Shown: positions 22,009 through 31,720 of the stretch, one piece after another
Layout: every line of letters starts with the position of its first letter
How positions within the stretch are numbered: the stretch's first letter is position 1
Program-made: the position numbers and the translations under genes
The notes under the pieces: model-generated
Database searches by the model: none
Seen by the model: the letters and a program-made list of their open reading frames with translations, nothing else
Told to the model about the DNA's origin: nothing
DNA from: Candolleomyces eurysporus
Taxonomy: Eukaryota; Basidiomycota; Agaricomycetes; Agaricales; Psathyrellaceae
Reading direction: 5' to 3'
DNA length: 64,000 nucleotides
Assembly: GCA_027579435.1 (NCBI GenBank)
Contig: JANBPK010000925.1
Span: 1-64,000, forward strand

Positions 22009-22667
22009 TTCTGTTAGGAATGGCTCTCCTGGACACAAGTAAAGGACAGTGTTCTCGAGAAAAAGATGTACTGCATGTAATAGTAGTGTTTGAGCTGCGG
22101 ACATTTTAATAGTTTACCTGCACGGACAATAAATTTAAAGTTGGACAAGGATGAGTCCCTCAGGAAGTTCATTCGAGGAAATGTACTACGGTACCCAGAC
22201 CATGATATATCGGAGTGAGCGAGTGCTCTGTAGCTTGCAATTGGCACATGGGATTTACTTCGACGGAGGCCACGCCGATAAGATGGCAATAAGTAAACGT
22301 ACAAGAGACGGCCTGGGCTATGCAGGATATATCCATTTCCAGATAGCGAGAATAGGGAAGACGAGAGAGTGCGTGAACAAGGAGGGTCTATGAAATGAGT
22401 AGACGTTAGCGGGTCGTTGCAGATGGTAAAGAGCGTTCTTTTCCGTTGTGGCCAGGGTTTCTTCTTGAGTTTCACAGAGCCAAGATTCTGGGCCGGGAGT
22501 GGCCTAGTAGGAGCGAGCTTTCTTTGATACGAATCCGTCAAACAGTTCCTCGGACCTTGTCTATGTTCCTCCGACAAGGCTCCATATGAAAGCAATGCTC
22601 TCCAGATTCCTTGAAAGGCACTCCCTTTTCTCGAAGACGATCACCCACATTGAATGAGCCGCTCATC
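22009..22667. repeat. Duplicated flank, left copy (3' of four-TM copy 7)
   Basis: About 22009-22450 matches 23268-23690 in the same order and orientation (shared phrases include gttggacaaggatgagtccc, gtacccagacc and ggccacgccgataa). The minus strand has hydrophobic frames here that are broken and probably not genes. The rest is the leader of copy 8, including ttctcgaagacgatcaccc. Confidence 0.7.
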
Positions 22668-23267
22668 ATGTCGCCCAACATCAATGAATCCACCACCACC
22701 ATCATCTCACCGCGAGCCCGGGTGATCCAGCGACTCCTCTGGGCATCTCTCGTCCTCACTCTCATGACGCTCGCATGTTCCTTAGCATGGTTTGGAATAT
22801 TGTCGATGTTTATCAACCTCGGTGCTGCAGGCGGATGCCTAATCCTCGACATCACCCTCTTAGCGCTTACCGCTAAGGAGCGACGCCGTGCACTTCACTT
22901 CCAAACGTCCATTAGGAAGGACGAAGCGGCGACGATTCCCCCATCGCAAGTGCCTGGATCACAATCAACATCTTCACGTCCCCTTCTCCCATGCACCTGC
23001 CGCAAACCCGTGATATTCTTCGCTCTTCTCTTCATGCTTGCATGGATGGCAGGGCTAGGCTTTCTCCTGTACTTCGTCATCCGGTACGACATTTTGGAAA
23101 CTAACGAACGGGCAAGGATGGCACCTCCGATCCTCGAATCCATATTCACATTTCTGCATATCGGAGTATTGGCAACATTAATCAGAGCGTGCATCATGGA
23201 GCGGAGGAGTTTGGTCAGTCAAGAGGGGCAGTTGAAGTGGTACCAACTTGGTGATTATAAGAGCTGA
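22668..23267 (+). CDS. Four-TM family copy 8, intact
   Basis: A 199-residue single exon beginning MSPNINESTTTIISPRARVI. TM1 LVLTLMTLACSLAWFG, TM2 GGCLILDITLLALTAKERRRA, loop with RPLLPCTCRKPVIFFALLF, TM3, TM4 ILESIFTFLHIGVLATLI, MERRSLVSQ, tail EGQLKWYQLGDYKS. The TATA seen at copy 7 is altered here (CATATGAAAG). It lies tail-to-tail with the pheromone gene at 23988-24158, as the last member of the array. Confidence 0.8.
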   Translation: MSPNINESTTTIISPRARVIQRLLWASLVLTLMTLACSLAWFGILSMFINLGAAGGCLILDITLLALTAKERRRALHFQTSIRKDEAATIPPSQVPGSQSTSSRPLLPCTCRKPVIFFALLFMLAWMAGLGFLLYFVIRYDILETNERARMAPPILESIFTFLHIGVLATLIRACIMERRSLVSQEGQLKWYQLGDYKS

Positions 23268-23987
23268 TTCTGTGAGGATTGGCTCTTCTGGACTCAAGTA
23301 ACGGGTAGTGCTCACGAGAAAATGTACTGCATGTAATAGTAATGATTGGGTTACGGACAGATTGATAGCTACCTGCACGAAAGTTGGACAAGGATGAGTC
23401 CCTCAGGAAAGTCAATCGAGGAAATAAATACTACGGTACCCAGACCGTAATATATATTGGAATGAGCGAGTGCTCTGTAGCTTGCAATTGGTACATAAGA
23501 TCTACTTCTACGTTGGGGGCCACGCCGATAAAATAGTAATAAATAAACGTGCAAGAGACGGCCTGAGCTATGCAGGATAGATACATCGTCAAGATAGCCA
23601 GAACAGGGAAGGCGAGAGTGTGTAAAGAAGGAGGGTATATATGAAATGAGTGAACGTTGAAGGGTCGTTGCATATGGTACAGAGTGCGTTTCCGTTTGAG
23701 AGCTGGGAGAGAGAGAGACGAAGAGAGAGGAATGTGGGGTGAACGACAGGGAGATGCGTTGAGAATAGAAGGGAATCTTGGTCCTAGAAATAAGACGGGT
23801 GATCTGCAGAAATGGTCAGATGTCTCTCTTTGAAAGACTTCAAGGATGGACGTACGGCTTCGTGTGTGGTGTAAGAGGATATCGCAAGGAACGCTGGAAT
23901 ATTGTAGGTTCCGGTGAGGATCTGAAAGGAAAGAGCTAAGTAAACGCCGGTAAATGCACAAGGGGAAGGCTGAGGACTCACCATTGC
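23268..23987. repeat. Duplicated flank, right copy, and 3' region of pheromone gene P1
   Basis: The first 420 bp repeats the flank of copy 7. The last part is the 3' untranslated region of the minus-strand pheromone gene; a GTGAGT donor lies 7 nt after its stop (23981), and acceptors occur at about 23940 and 23927, suggesting a 3' UTR intron. Confidence 0.55.
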
Positions 23988-24158
23988 CTAAGCAATGACG
24001 CAGCCAACGACCCCGCTGCGTTGGTATTGGGTATCACCATCGACAGGAACAGAGGAGTCGTCGGAGTAAGCCTCTGGCTGAAAAACAAAAGAGTCTTCAA
24101 ACTCCCCAAAGGATTCGAGGGAGAAATCGGGATTTCCGATGGTCATGAATTGATCCAT
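23988..24158 (-). CDS. Mating pheromone precursor P1 (CaaX)
   Basis: The 56-residue frame starts MDQFMTIGNPDF and ends GVVGCVIA followed by TAG. Basidiomycete lipopeptide pheromone precursors are 40-80 residues, usually begin MDxF, are acidic in the middle, and end in a CaaX box where Cys is farnesylated, the last three residues removed and the Cys carboxymethylated. All of this fits: an acidic stretch (YSDDSSVPVDGD), then a short C-terminal mature segment (about QYQRSGVVGC). A TATA box lies 198-205 bp upstream and an exact ACAAAGGGA about 280 bp upstream. It sits in the receptor cluster, on the same strand as receptor R1. The mature N-terminus cannot be read from sequence alone. Confidence 0.85.
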   Translation of the reverse strand: MDQFMTIGNPDFSLESFGEFEDSFVFQPEAYSDDSSVPVDGDTQYQRSGVVGCVIA

Positions 24159-24355
24159 TGGCGTGTTCGCTGGTGGTGGGCGTGTCGGGGGCGGAACGAA
24201 GGGTTTGGGTGTCGCAGAGGCAGAGACGACTTGGCGCTGAAGTCAATGACTTGGAGGCCCTAGGGCGAGCACTCGAGGGGTAGGAGCAGTGGGAAGTAGC
24301 TCAAAAATGAGGGGGATCTCTTGATATTGACGAGCGGTGCCCCTGTAGCATTGGG

Positions 24356-24362
24356 CTTTATA
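24356..24362 (-). promoter_or_regulatory. TATA box of pheromone gene P1
   Basis: TATAAAG, read on the minus strand within GGTATAAAGCCC. It is about 200 bp from the P1 ATG. The P2 pheromone promoter has the close match TATAAAAGCCC. Confidence 0.55.
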
Positions 24363-24437
24363 CCGAACTCCTTGCCCATTGTTGCGCGTTCAGCAGGCAG
24401 GAATAATCGGAAACAGCGGTATTTGTATCATTGTTGT

Positions 24438-24446
24438 ACAAAGGGA
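24438..24446 (+). promoter_or_regulatory. Pheromone response element-like site ACAAAGGGA
   Basis: Exact match to the 9-bp site bound by the HMG factor Prf1 in Ustilago maydis. It is about 80 bp beyond the P1 TATA box, on the opposite strand to the gene (such sites work in both orientations in known promoters). A 9-mer is expected by chance about once in 130 kb of double-stranded sequence. Confidence 0.5.
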
Positions 24447-24823
24447 GTTAGTGCGAATGACGTCACTCGTGTACAAATAGAAACCAAACATCAACACGTG
24501 CTTGGTTTGGAGACGCGCCATATGCTCAGCCGCTCTGGCGCTTCGATTGAGAATTTCGAAGGCGCCGGGTTTGCTTGAAGGTGTGCAAACGCTACAGCGC
24601 CGGACAAGAGCCNGGGGGGAGGGGGGGTTACTTTCTCAGAGACACCCCAATTCAACACATATTTGGCCCAGATCCTCGAGACGATTCTCAGGGTTACCGA
24701 GGCATTTTAGCCGAGGGTACTAAAGACCTCTTGAAAAAGTGCCAAGACTATGCACACGGCATCTGCAGTTTCATCCGGCCGGCTTTTTGCGATCATTCAT
24801 TCCCACCCACGCCAACCCTGCGT

Positions 24824-25478
24824 TACTATCACTCCCGGGGTAATGCAAAATCCCGGGGGATATACAAAACTATTTTTCTAAAATTGATATAAAATCTCTA
24901 AAACTCGAGGAATATTAAAGTGGGTACAAATACGTGTCGAATGTGTTCAGGTTTTATTTTGTAACGATCTCTCAAGTTTGAGATGTGGAGAAGGTCGTTC
25001 AAGGCCTGAATCTTTTTGCACACATGTACGACACCGGAATCATGATATCTTTGAATACAAAAAAATCACATATTAACTCAGACATGCCAGAAAAAGCTAC
25101 AGTGCAAATTTTCGGACCAATCCATAAGCTATTGGCGTCTACAAAAAATGAGGACAAAGAGTGTGACAAGACTAGTACTATTGCCGCAAATATTCAGACT
25201 CCGACCTGACCCTCGTTCAACAGATGTAACAAGGCTGCTGCGACGGAGATTGGAATTTTGTGTGACCCGACCGGTCACAAAGTTTTGCATATCCCCGGGA
25301 AAACAGGTTTTCGCCCCCGGGTTCTATCCGAGAGACATATTGCGCTTGATAATGTATACCATTCGACGCAGACTTAAGCTGGCTTTTAAACGGTGCCTCT
25401 TTCATGGTTATACGTAGAGAACTGAGCGAATAAATGTCGAAACATAAAAAGTGTTGCATTACCCTGGGAGTGATAGTA
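24824..25478. mobile_element. Candidate TA-flanked non-autonomous DNA transposon (MITE-like), 655 bp
   Basis: The ends form a 25-bp inverted repeat with one mismatch (left 24824-24848, right 25454-25478), beginning TACTATCACTCCC. Both ends start in TA, as for Tc1/mariner-type TA target duplications. Subterminal CCGGGG motifs with (T)ATGCAAAA/GATATACAAAACT also occur inverted (24851-24872 versus about 25285-25305). No transposase frame is present. It lies between P1 and R1. Confidence 0.55.
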
Positions 25479-26377
25479 CTCGGAGGAGATGTTGAGCACC
25501 ACCTTAGAGTACTTATGTCGGATGAGGCAGTCAAAGGTGAGTAAACTGTCAACAGGGGATGGAATGCCATTGCTGACAGGGCTGCCAGTGCACCTCATCG
25601 GTTGGCATGCGATGGAAATTGTCGCAAGGGAGGAAAGGATTCCAGTTAATGAGCTGAACAATCGTTTCGTGAACAAGAACTTGTCGGTGGTGTTGAGAAA
25701 CCGAGAGGACGCGGCAAGTGATCTCTTATTCTATTTGCCGGTTGGAGGACTTATGGTGGGATTCTAGACTCTCTCACCGGATCCGTGTCAACTTTGAAGA
25801 GCTGCGAGAGGCGGGATATCTGCACATAGCGTTGGAGGAAAATCCCGACCCATATTTGTGTATATATGGTAGCTACGCCGACCAGGAGGGGCGACGCAAC
25901 AGGGGAAGGAATGAGGAAGGTGGGGATGGTCTCAATGGGGATAGCAACTTGTAGATGCCTAGTATAACAAATGACGGATATCATCACAGAGCAATGTGCC
26001 CGAGTTCATAAGAATGTCATCCTCGCTGGTGAAAGGTTAATAGTGAACCAATAGGGCCAGAAAATGCCTCGGTACATGCCGTGCAAAGCATCGGCCCACT
26101 TAACACAAGTATGGTAAAGATGCCAGAAGACTCGTCCGATTTGGGCTCAACGAAATCGACATGCACAAGAGAAGGTGTCAGGACAGAGTGAATGCAACGA
26201 TAGAACGACAAATTGGTATGGTAGCCGGTGCGATATGAATCATGAGTTCTATATGTACATGCGTAGTGGGGTAATGAAAGTCCATAGTAGTAAAATGACG
26301 ATGAGGTGGAGAGTTGCAAACATACAGGTCGTGAAAAAGCATAAAACAAGATCTTGACCTATCACAGTCATGCATCT
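25479..26377. other. Spacer downstream of receptor R1
   Basis: Short frames on both strands (up to 110 codons) show no domain features. It is expected to include the 3' UTR of R1. Confidence 0.45.
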
Positions 26378-28273
26378 TCAGCGCCCAGCGACGGAGACGG
26401 TGTGAACAGTGATAAGAATTCCATCAGGAGGTGGGGACAGAGCCCGAGGGGAAGGGCGAACCGGGTCAAGTCCGGAGGCCGACCTCGAATCAGAATATTC
26501 TGTCGATTCGTGAGTTATCTGGGGTTCATCCTGACTCATGGCGTGCATCGTGGCATGGGTAAAGGGCACAGGAGACGGGCTCTGCGAGCGCCGCCATCGG
26601 TCAGGCTTGAAAAACCAGTCACGATTTAGGGTGATCTTCGGAGAGCCTTCGGAGCTCTGGGTCGGTTTGGTTTTGGGCACATCTCGACACTTTGTGGAGG
26701 GTTCAGCAATGGTATGATCGGAAGAGGATGCTAACGAGGAAGATGAGAGAGAGGAAGGAATATCTTCGCGCCTTTTGCTGAAGTCATGAGCAGCTTGTTG
26801 TGGTTGAGATTCGAATTCGAGAGGGTATAGCGCAGACTTTCCAATCAGGCTCGTAGAATATGGTGGGGGGAAACTATGTCCATTCCGCTCGATGTCACAA
26901 AGCTCAACCGAATGAATGATCGCATCGAAAGTTGATTGAGAGGCTGACGTCTTGTAAGGAGGAGGCTGGCCCTCGGGGATGGAGGTTTTGCCAAGTTTCA
27001 ATGGCTTCGCCCAACTATGAAAGTCGCGAGTCATGAGCACAGCCCATATCATCAAGCAAATTTGCCAACGCACCTAGGTAGACCCGCCTTGCGAGATTCG
27101 GAACGCCAGCGATTCAGGCCAAAGTAGCCGAGCACACCGTAGGATATCAGGTTGTACTGTTTCCTCGCTTCGGAGGAAAATGCAAAGAGGAGGAAGTAAA
27201 GGAGTGCAGAGACAACTGGGAGCCATCTCGTCGCCTCAACGGCAATTGGAAGGCCGCTCTGGGCTCGCCATGAAGCAGCTGTGAAGACCCTCACAGTGGA
27301 GAAGGTGGAGTGCGCGTCGTCCCAGGACACCCAAGGCTTCAGACCTGAGCTCGCAAATCGATAGATATTGTATACACCAGCCGACGCCGCGAACGTCACG
27401 ATACTGATAGAAAGGATCATGAGACGCAGGTAGCGACTGGGAGCCATGGATGCTGTGGCGTATATTAATTGGGAGAACTGGGCACGGTATATCCAGAAGC
27501 CTCGAAAAGCCATCCCTGGCAAAAGGTCAATCATGGTGCGGAGAAAAAGATGGATAATAGAGACACTCACCACAAAAAATGAATGAAACAAGCCCGAGGA
27601 CTATGGGCCACAAAAGGTAGACGAAATAGGCAGGAAGTGAATTGTCAATCACAGGATAGCACCCGATATCCTCGAGAATGTCAAAGCGATGGCTCTGAAC
27701 AACGAAGTCTAAGTTGTGTTGGTTAGACGGCAAGCTTCCAATGGGTGCCAATCGTAGCAGCTTACGAAGTATCATGACAAGAAATGGGATGCCAGCGGAT
27801 ATCGATAGGTCGATAGCGAGTGTACGACGTCCCTGAATCGCTGTTAATTGAGAACCTCTGCAACACACAGCCCTTCCAACTCCCAACTCACATTTTGCTT
27901 CGTCGAGGAAGGCAATCGGAAAGCAGTGACGAGATACAGGCGTCGACTAATGCACGTAATCGAAGCAGGTATCCCAACGCTGACTCCAACTATCAACTTC
28001 GAGCCTGAACAGCTCTATTAGTCGATGAGCTGCACGGGATGTAAAAAGAACTTACTGATATCACACCAAACTGGCGCATGGTTGAGCACATTGCCTTTCC
28101 ATGCCAAGGAATTCGTAAAGCCAGTTAAACAGGCAAGTGCGATCCAAATCAAAAGGCCACATATGCCAGCATTTGAGGCGTTTAGACTCCACCATAGAGG
28201 AGCTATAGAGACGCAGATTCCCAGGAATGAGAAGATTGGGTACANGGGGGTAGGTGGGATCATTCAAGGCCAT
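26378..28273 (-). CDS. STE3-type pheromone receptor R1
   Basis: Exons 28273-28056, 28004-27892, 27832-27766, 27708-27571, 27515-27074 and 27014-26378; about 538 residues. A seven-helix G-protein-coupled receptor of the a-factor/STE3 class. Landmarks: MALNDPTYP start, FSFLGICVSIAPLWWSLNA (TM1), NHAPVWCDIS at the end of exon 1, GVSVGIPASITCISRRLY (TM3 and its RRL end), GRRTLAIDLSISAGIP (TM4), FVVQSHRFDILEDIGCYP (extracellular loop 2), LWPIVLGLVSFIFC (TM5), a long third intracellular loop, RWLPVVSALLYFLLFAFS (TM7 area) and a long Ser/Pro-rich cytosolic tail ending near DGILITVHT. The frame shifts at the N at 28245 in exon 1, which I treat as an artefact. Five introns have the same phases (1,0,1,1,2) as R2 and R3. 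Confidence 0.85.
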
Positions 28274-28878
28274 TCAAACGGCCAAAAACGGTGACAATGC
28301 TTCGATGAGGGGGTTGAAAATGTGGTGAAAGTAAGAAGAGCGCGGCTCCGGCATGCTGGCGTGTTGAAAACACCTCGCATTACTTACGGCTTCTGGGGAA
28401 CAATGCATTGATTTCAGCCTCGGCTCAGGGCCAGGACAATGCTGGCGCACCTCCACGTGTGACACGCTGTTCCATTGTGACTGCCTGTGACAGCGTGACA
28501 TTACGGCGCTAACTTGAAAAGCGCCCAAAGTTCGGTGAGGTTGGAGCAAAGTATGATTCCATTCAGTCGTATAGTGTCGTTAAGCGTCATTAAATATACA
28601 GTGAGGTAAAAAAAAAGGTGCAGGACGTAAGTCGTGGGTAGACATGAACGAAAATATCTCGCTAACACGAGCATGTAGCATCAAATGGGCGGAACACAAG
28701 AAATAAAAATACAGATTGCTGTTGGGTTTTGCAATTAAAAGGTCCTGCAAGAAGACACGGCGATAGTATCTAAGCGTAGTAATAAAGGTGGCAAAGAAAT
28801 AGAGAAAAGGAAAGTGTCCTTGCCGAACCAGGGCGAGGCACTGGAGAGACGGAAGGACTTGGAGTCAAGATGGCGCTT
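28274..28878. other. R1 promoter region and R2 3' flank
   Basis: The part next to the R1 start has two ACAATG HMG-core sites (about 28400 and 28436). No gene. Confidence 0.45.
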
Positions 28879-30723
28879 CTACCGCCTGAGTGATTCAGAC
28901 GATGTCTGAGAGAAAGTATGCACCGTCACGTAGATACCGTCCATATGGGCGGCCGAGCTCGGGTGTGGGATCGTGGCTGGGTATGGTAGAGGTGGAGAGA
29001 ACGGGCGATGATATCCTGGAGAACTAGCCGACCGTGTGGGGACGGGGCACGAATACGAAGGGTCACTACTTGACTGAGGCAGGTGTACGTGATCCATGCA
29101 TGGGAGTGAGATGTCGGCGCTGAGATTCGATTGACGAGGCGGTGGTGGGCTGTCATCCTTGGCAGTGCCGATAGAGCCGAGAACCGTCGTGGTCATGGAA
29201 GTAGGGGAGCTAGGGAAGTCCATGGAGATACGATGGGGATAGGATGGGTAGCGAGGGGGAGGCATGCAGTATGACGACGATTCATCCAGGCTCTTCCTGA
29301 GGCTCTGGTTCGAGGAAGAATAAACAGTCTTCAAGGAATCGTGTCGCTTCATATCATACAGTGTGGCTGGGGTAGGATTAGAGAAGACGGGAAGCGTGGT
29401 AGTCGAGGATCCAGACGAAGCTGTAGATTTCGCTTGCGAGTACTTCCTGCTATTTTGAGTAACATTAGCGATGAGTTAAAGGGATATGTTGTATCAGACT
29501 GCACTAACCCAAGCATAAGCGAGCGGAGCTTCTCCTTGCTGTGTAAAGACCCGAGGGGGGAAGAGGACGATCGGAAGGGTTTGGTAACCCAGGCGAAAGC
29601 CTTCTTGTAGTTCTTCATTGATTCGTCCGCCAGTCCGAAGAAGGCGAAAAAAAATAAGAGCACAGACAACTGGGATCCACCTTGTGAACTCGATGCCGAC
29701 CTCGGATAGTCGATTCATGCGCCAAAAGATAGCAGGATATTTCTCTACGCGAGAATAGTCGAGATGAGTATCCTCCCAACTGACATAGGGATTGATAGGG
29801 GTGGCGGTTGCATTCACAACAATTGTGAAGATTGAAAGGGGGGTAGTGAGTAAAATGTCGGTCATTGCAAGGGCCATCAATCGGAAATAGCGACTGAACG
29901 TCAGAGCTGACTGATTGGACCTCAGAAATGAGCTGAATTCAAGGCGCCTTCGATTGAATGATCTTAGAGTGGCGACTTGATCATCATTAGCAGGGGCCCT
30001 GTCTGAAGAGAGAAAATTGGACGTACTGCAATAACCGGCAGAAATTGTACCAATGACCAGTGGCCACATCGAAGAAAGAAAGTAAGTCGGAATGCTGTTG
30101 TAAATTGCTGGGAAACAGCCGATTTGCTCCAGAATGTCAAATCGATGGCCTTGCACGACGTATACTGGGGAGATCGGTCAGCGAGTTGCAGGTACACGAT
30201 GCAAAAACTATACCAACCCATGACAAGATATACGAGAGGAAAGAGGACACACACCGCTGTATCTACAAGAATCCCTTTGATTTTCTGCAAGAATATGTCA
30301 GGCATTATAGAAAAAGAGCATGAAGATATGGAATGCTCACCTCGGAGCGGGTAATGGCAACGGCTTGGGCGTTGGCTATTTTGTACAATCGCCGGTTGAT
30401 ACACAGGGATGAGGCTGGGATCCCTACAGCCGAGCCCAACATGATACGAATGGCTTTGGTAGGAAGATTAGGATTAGTCTCATCGGGGAGAGACAGGGAA
30501 ACAGCTTACAGATTTCGCACCAGATGGGTGCCGTGTTTCGGGCATTGTCTGCCCAGACGATGGAGTTGATGAACATATTGAGGCAGGCCAGCGCCGACCA
30601 CATCATGAAGTAAACGGTGCCGGAGTTCCATGCTTGCAGATGCCACGGAAGAGGTGTGATGGAAAGGATGAATCCAAGGAAAGAGAAGATTGGAAAGAGA
30701 GGGTATGTTGCGTCAAGGGCCAT
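28879..30723 (-). CDS. STE3-type pheromone receptor R2 (one frame break in a T8 run)
   Basis: Exons 30723-30510, 30453-30341, 30284-30218, 30164-30027, 29975-29509 and 29449-28879; about 522 residues after correction. Start MALDATYPLFPIFSFLGFIL, NTAPIWCEIS at the exon 1 end, GSAVGIPASSLCINRRLYKI (TM3 end), KIKGILVDTAVCVLFP (TM4), YVVQGHRFDILEQIGCFP, SSMWPLVIGTISAGYC (TM5), FNRRRLEFSSFLRSN, FSRYFRLMALAMTDI (TM6), TRWIPVVCALIFF (TM7), then a tail ending DGIYVTVHT. In exon 5 a run of eight T (plus-strand A8 at about 29647-29654) puts the following FFGLADESMKNYKKAF in another frame; removing one base restores the match to R3. This could be a sequencing error or a real mutation. Confidence 0.8.
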
Positions 30724-31720
30724 CACCGCTGACCAGGGCTTGCAGCGCGGAGGGATGAAGGTGTCGAGGAATAACGAAAGGGAAATGTGAGACAGGGTTT
30801 GAAGAACGTTGAGGATAAAACATCTCGAGTTCAATGCCGCTACGAGGCCTTTGCTGAACGATTTTTCCTTTGTTCCCTGTGTTCAAAGAGTGGTACAATG
30901 GAGAAGCTGCAAGCCAAACACTGCGCCGGTAGCCAAACCGAGCCGGCGCGGCGCGGTCACATGATTGCAACAATGCGCCCTCGGCGTCTTTAGTAGGCCC
31001 TCATGGCTCGGTTTCCCTCATTCCGCCAAGTATTGCAGTTAGCCTTATTCACTCTCATTCTCCGGATCCGCACAGAGCGCAGCGAAAGCTCCGACAGCAT
31101 TGTTCCCTGTTCTTGACCTAACCACTCCCGCGCAAACGTTTGCATACAGGGCCCATCATGAACGACGTGAAATTTGCCTGAATTCCTTGATCCACTCCGA
31201 TTCGTTCGACCGTTAGCCCAGCTCCCAAGTCGCTTCAACTTATCTGCCTTCTTGACTTCGCACCCTTTCACTGTCATTCTACTGTTGCCTCGAGAACATG
31301 GACTCCTTCATCACTCTCGCGTGCTAGTTCCCAGTTGGATACCCGGCAGAGCCGTGTAGCTAGGTAATGAATAATGAGACTCCATAGACTGTCTTACGGT
31401 AGAGCTCATAACGCAAGTGAAATGAGTTGAGAACGCAACTTCAAGTGGACGAAGCGCGCCAACCAAAATGTCCATATGTCGTTCGCTGATCCTTGACAAG
31501 CATTCGAAACCGAGGGCCAGCAGCCCAGTTAAGTGAATCATTCCACTTGAGTAGTCTACGTAATAAAGTACAGGTGACGAATAGAACAAATAGGTTGTGT
31601 GTAACGCAATAACGATATATGATGCAGCAAGGTATCCTTTGGCGTGATTCGAGGAATAGACAGTCAAGGGTGTCGCGAAGGGTGGTCCATGAGAATCATA
31701 AGAAAACGGTCAGATGACGG
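30724..31720. other. R2 promoter region and R3 3' flank
   Basis: An HMG-box-like ACAAAGGAA (read on minus) lies at 30865-30873, about 145 bp upstream of the R2 ATG. The rest shows no gene; the frames near 31311-31667 have no recognised features. Confidence 0.45.

Noticed and set aside
23431..23961. 176-codon minus-strand frame next to P1
   Set aside because: It covers the duplicated flank and the probable P1 3' UTR; the matching flank copy (22014-22595) does not keep the frame.
24985..25209. 74-codon frame inside the inverted-repeat element
   Set aside because: No transposase features; likely chance.
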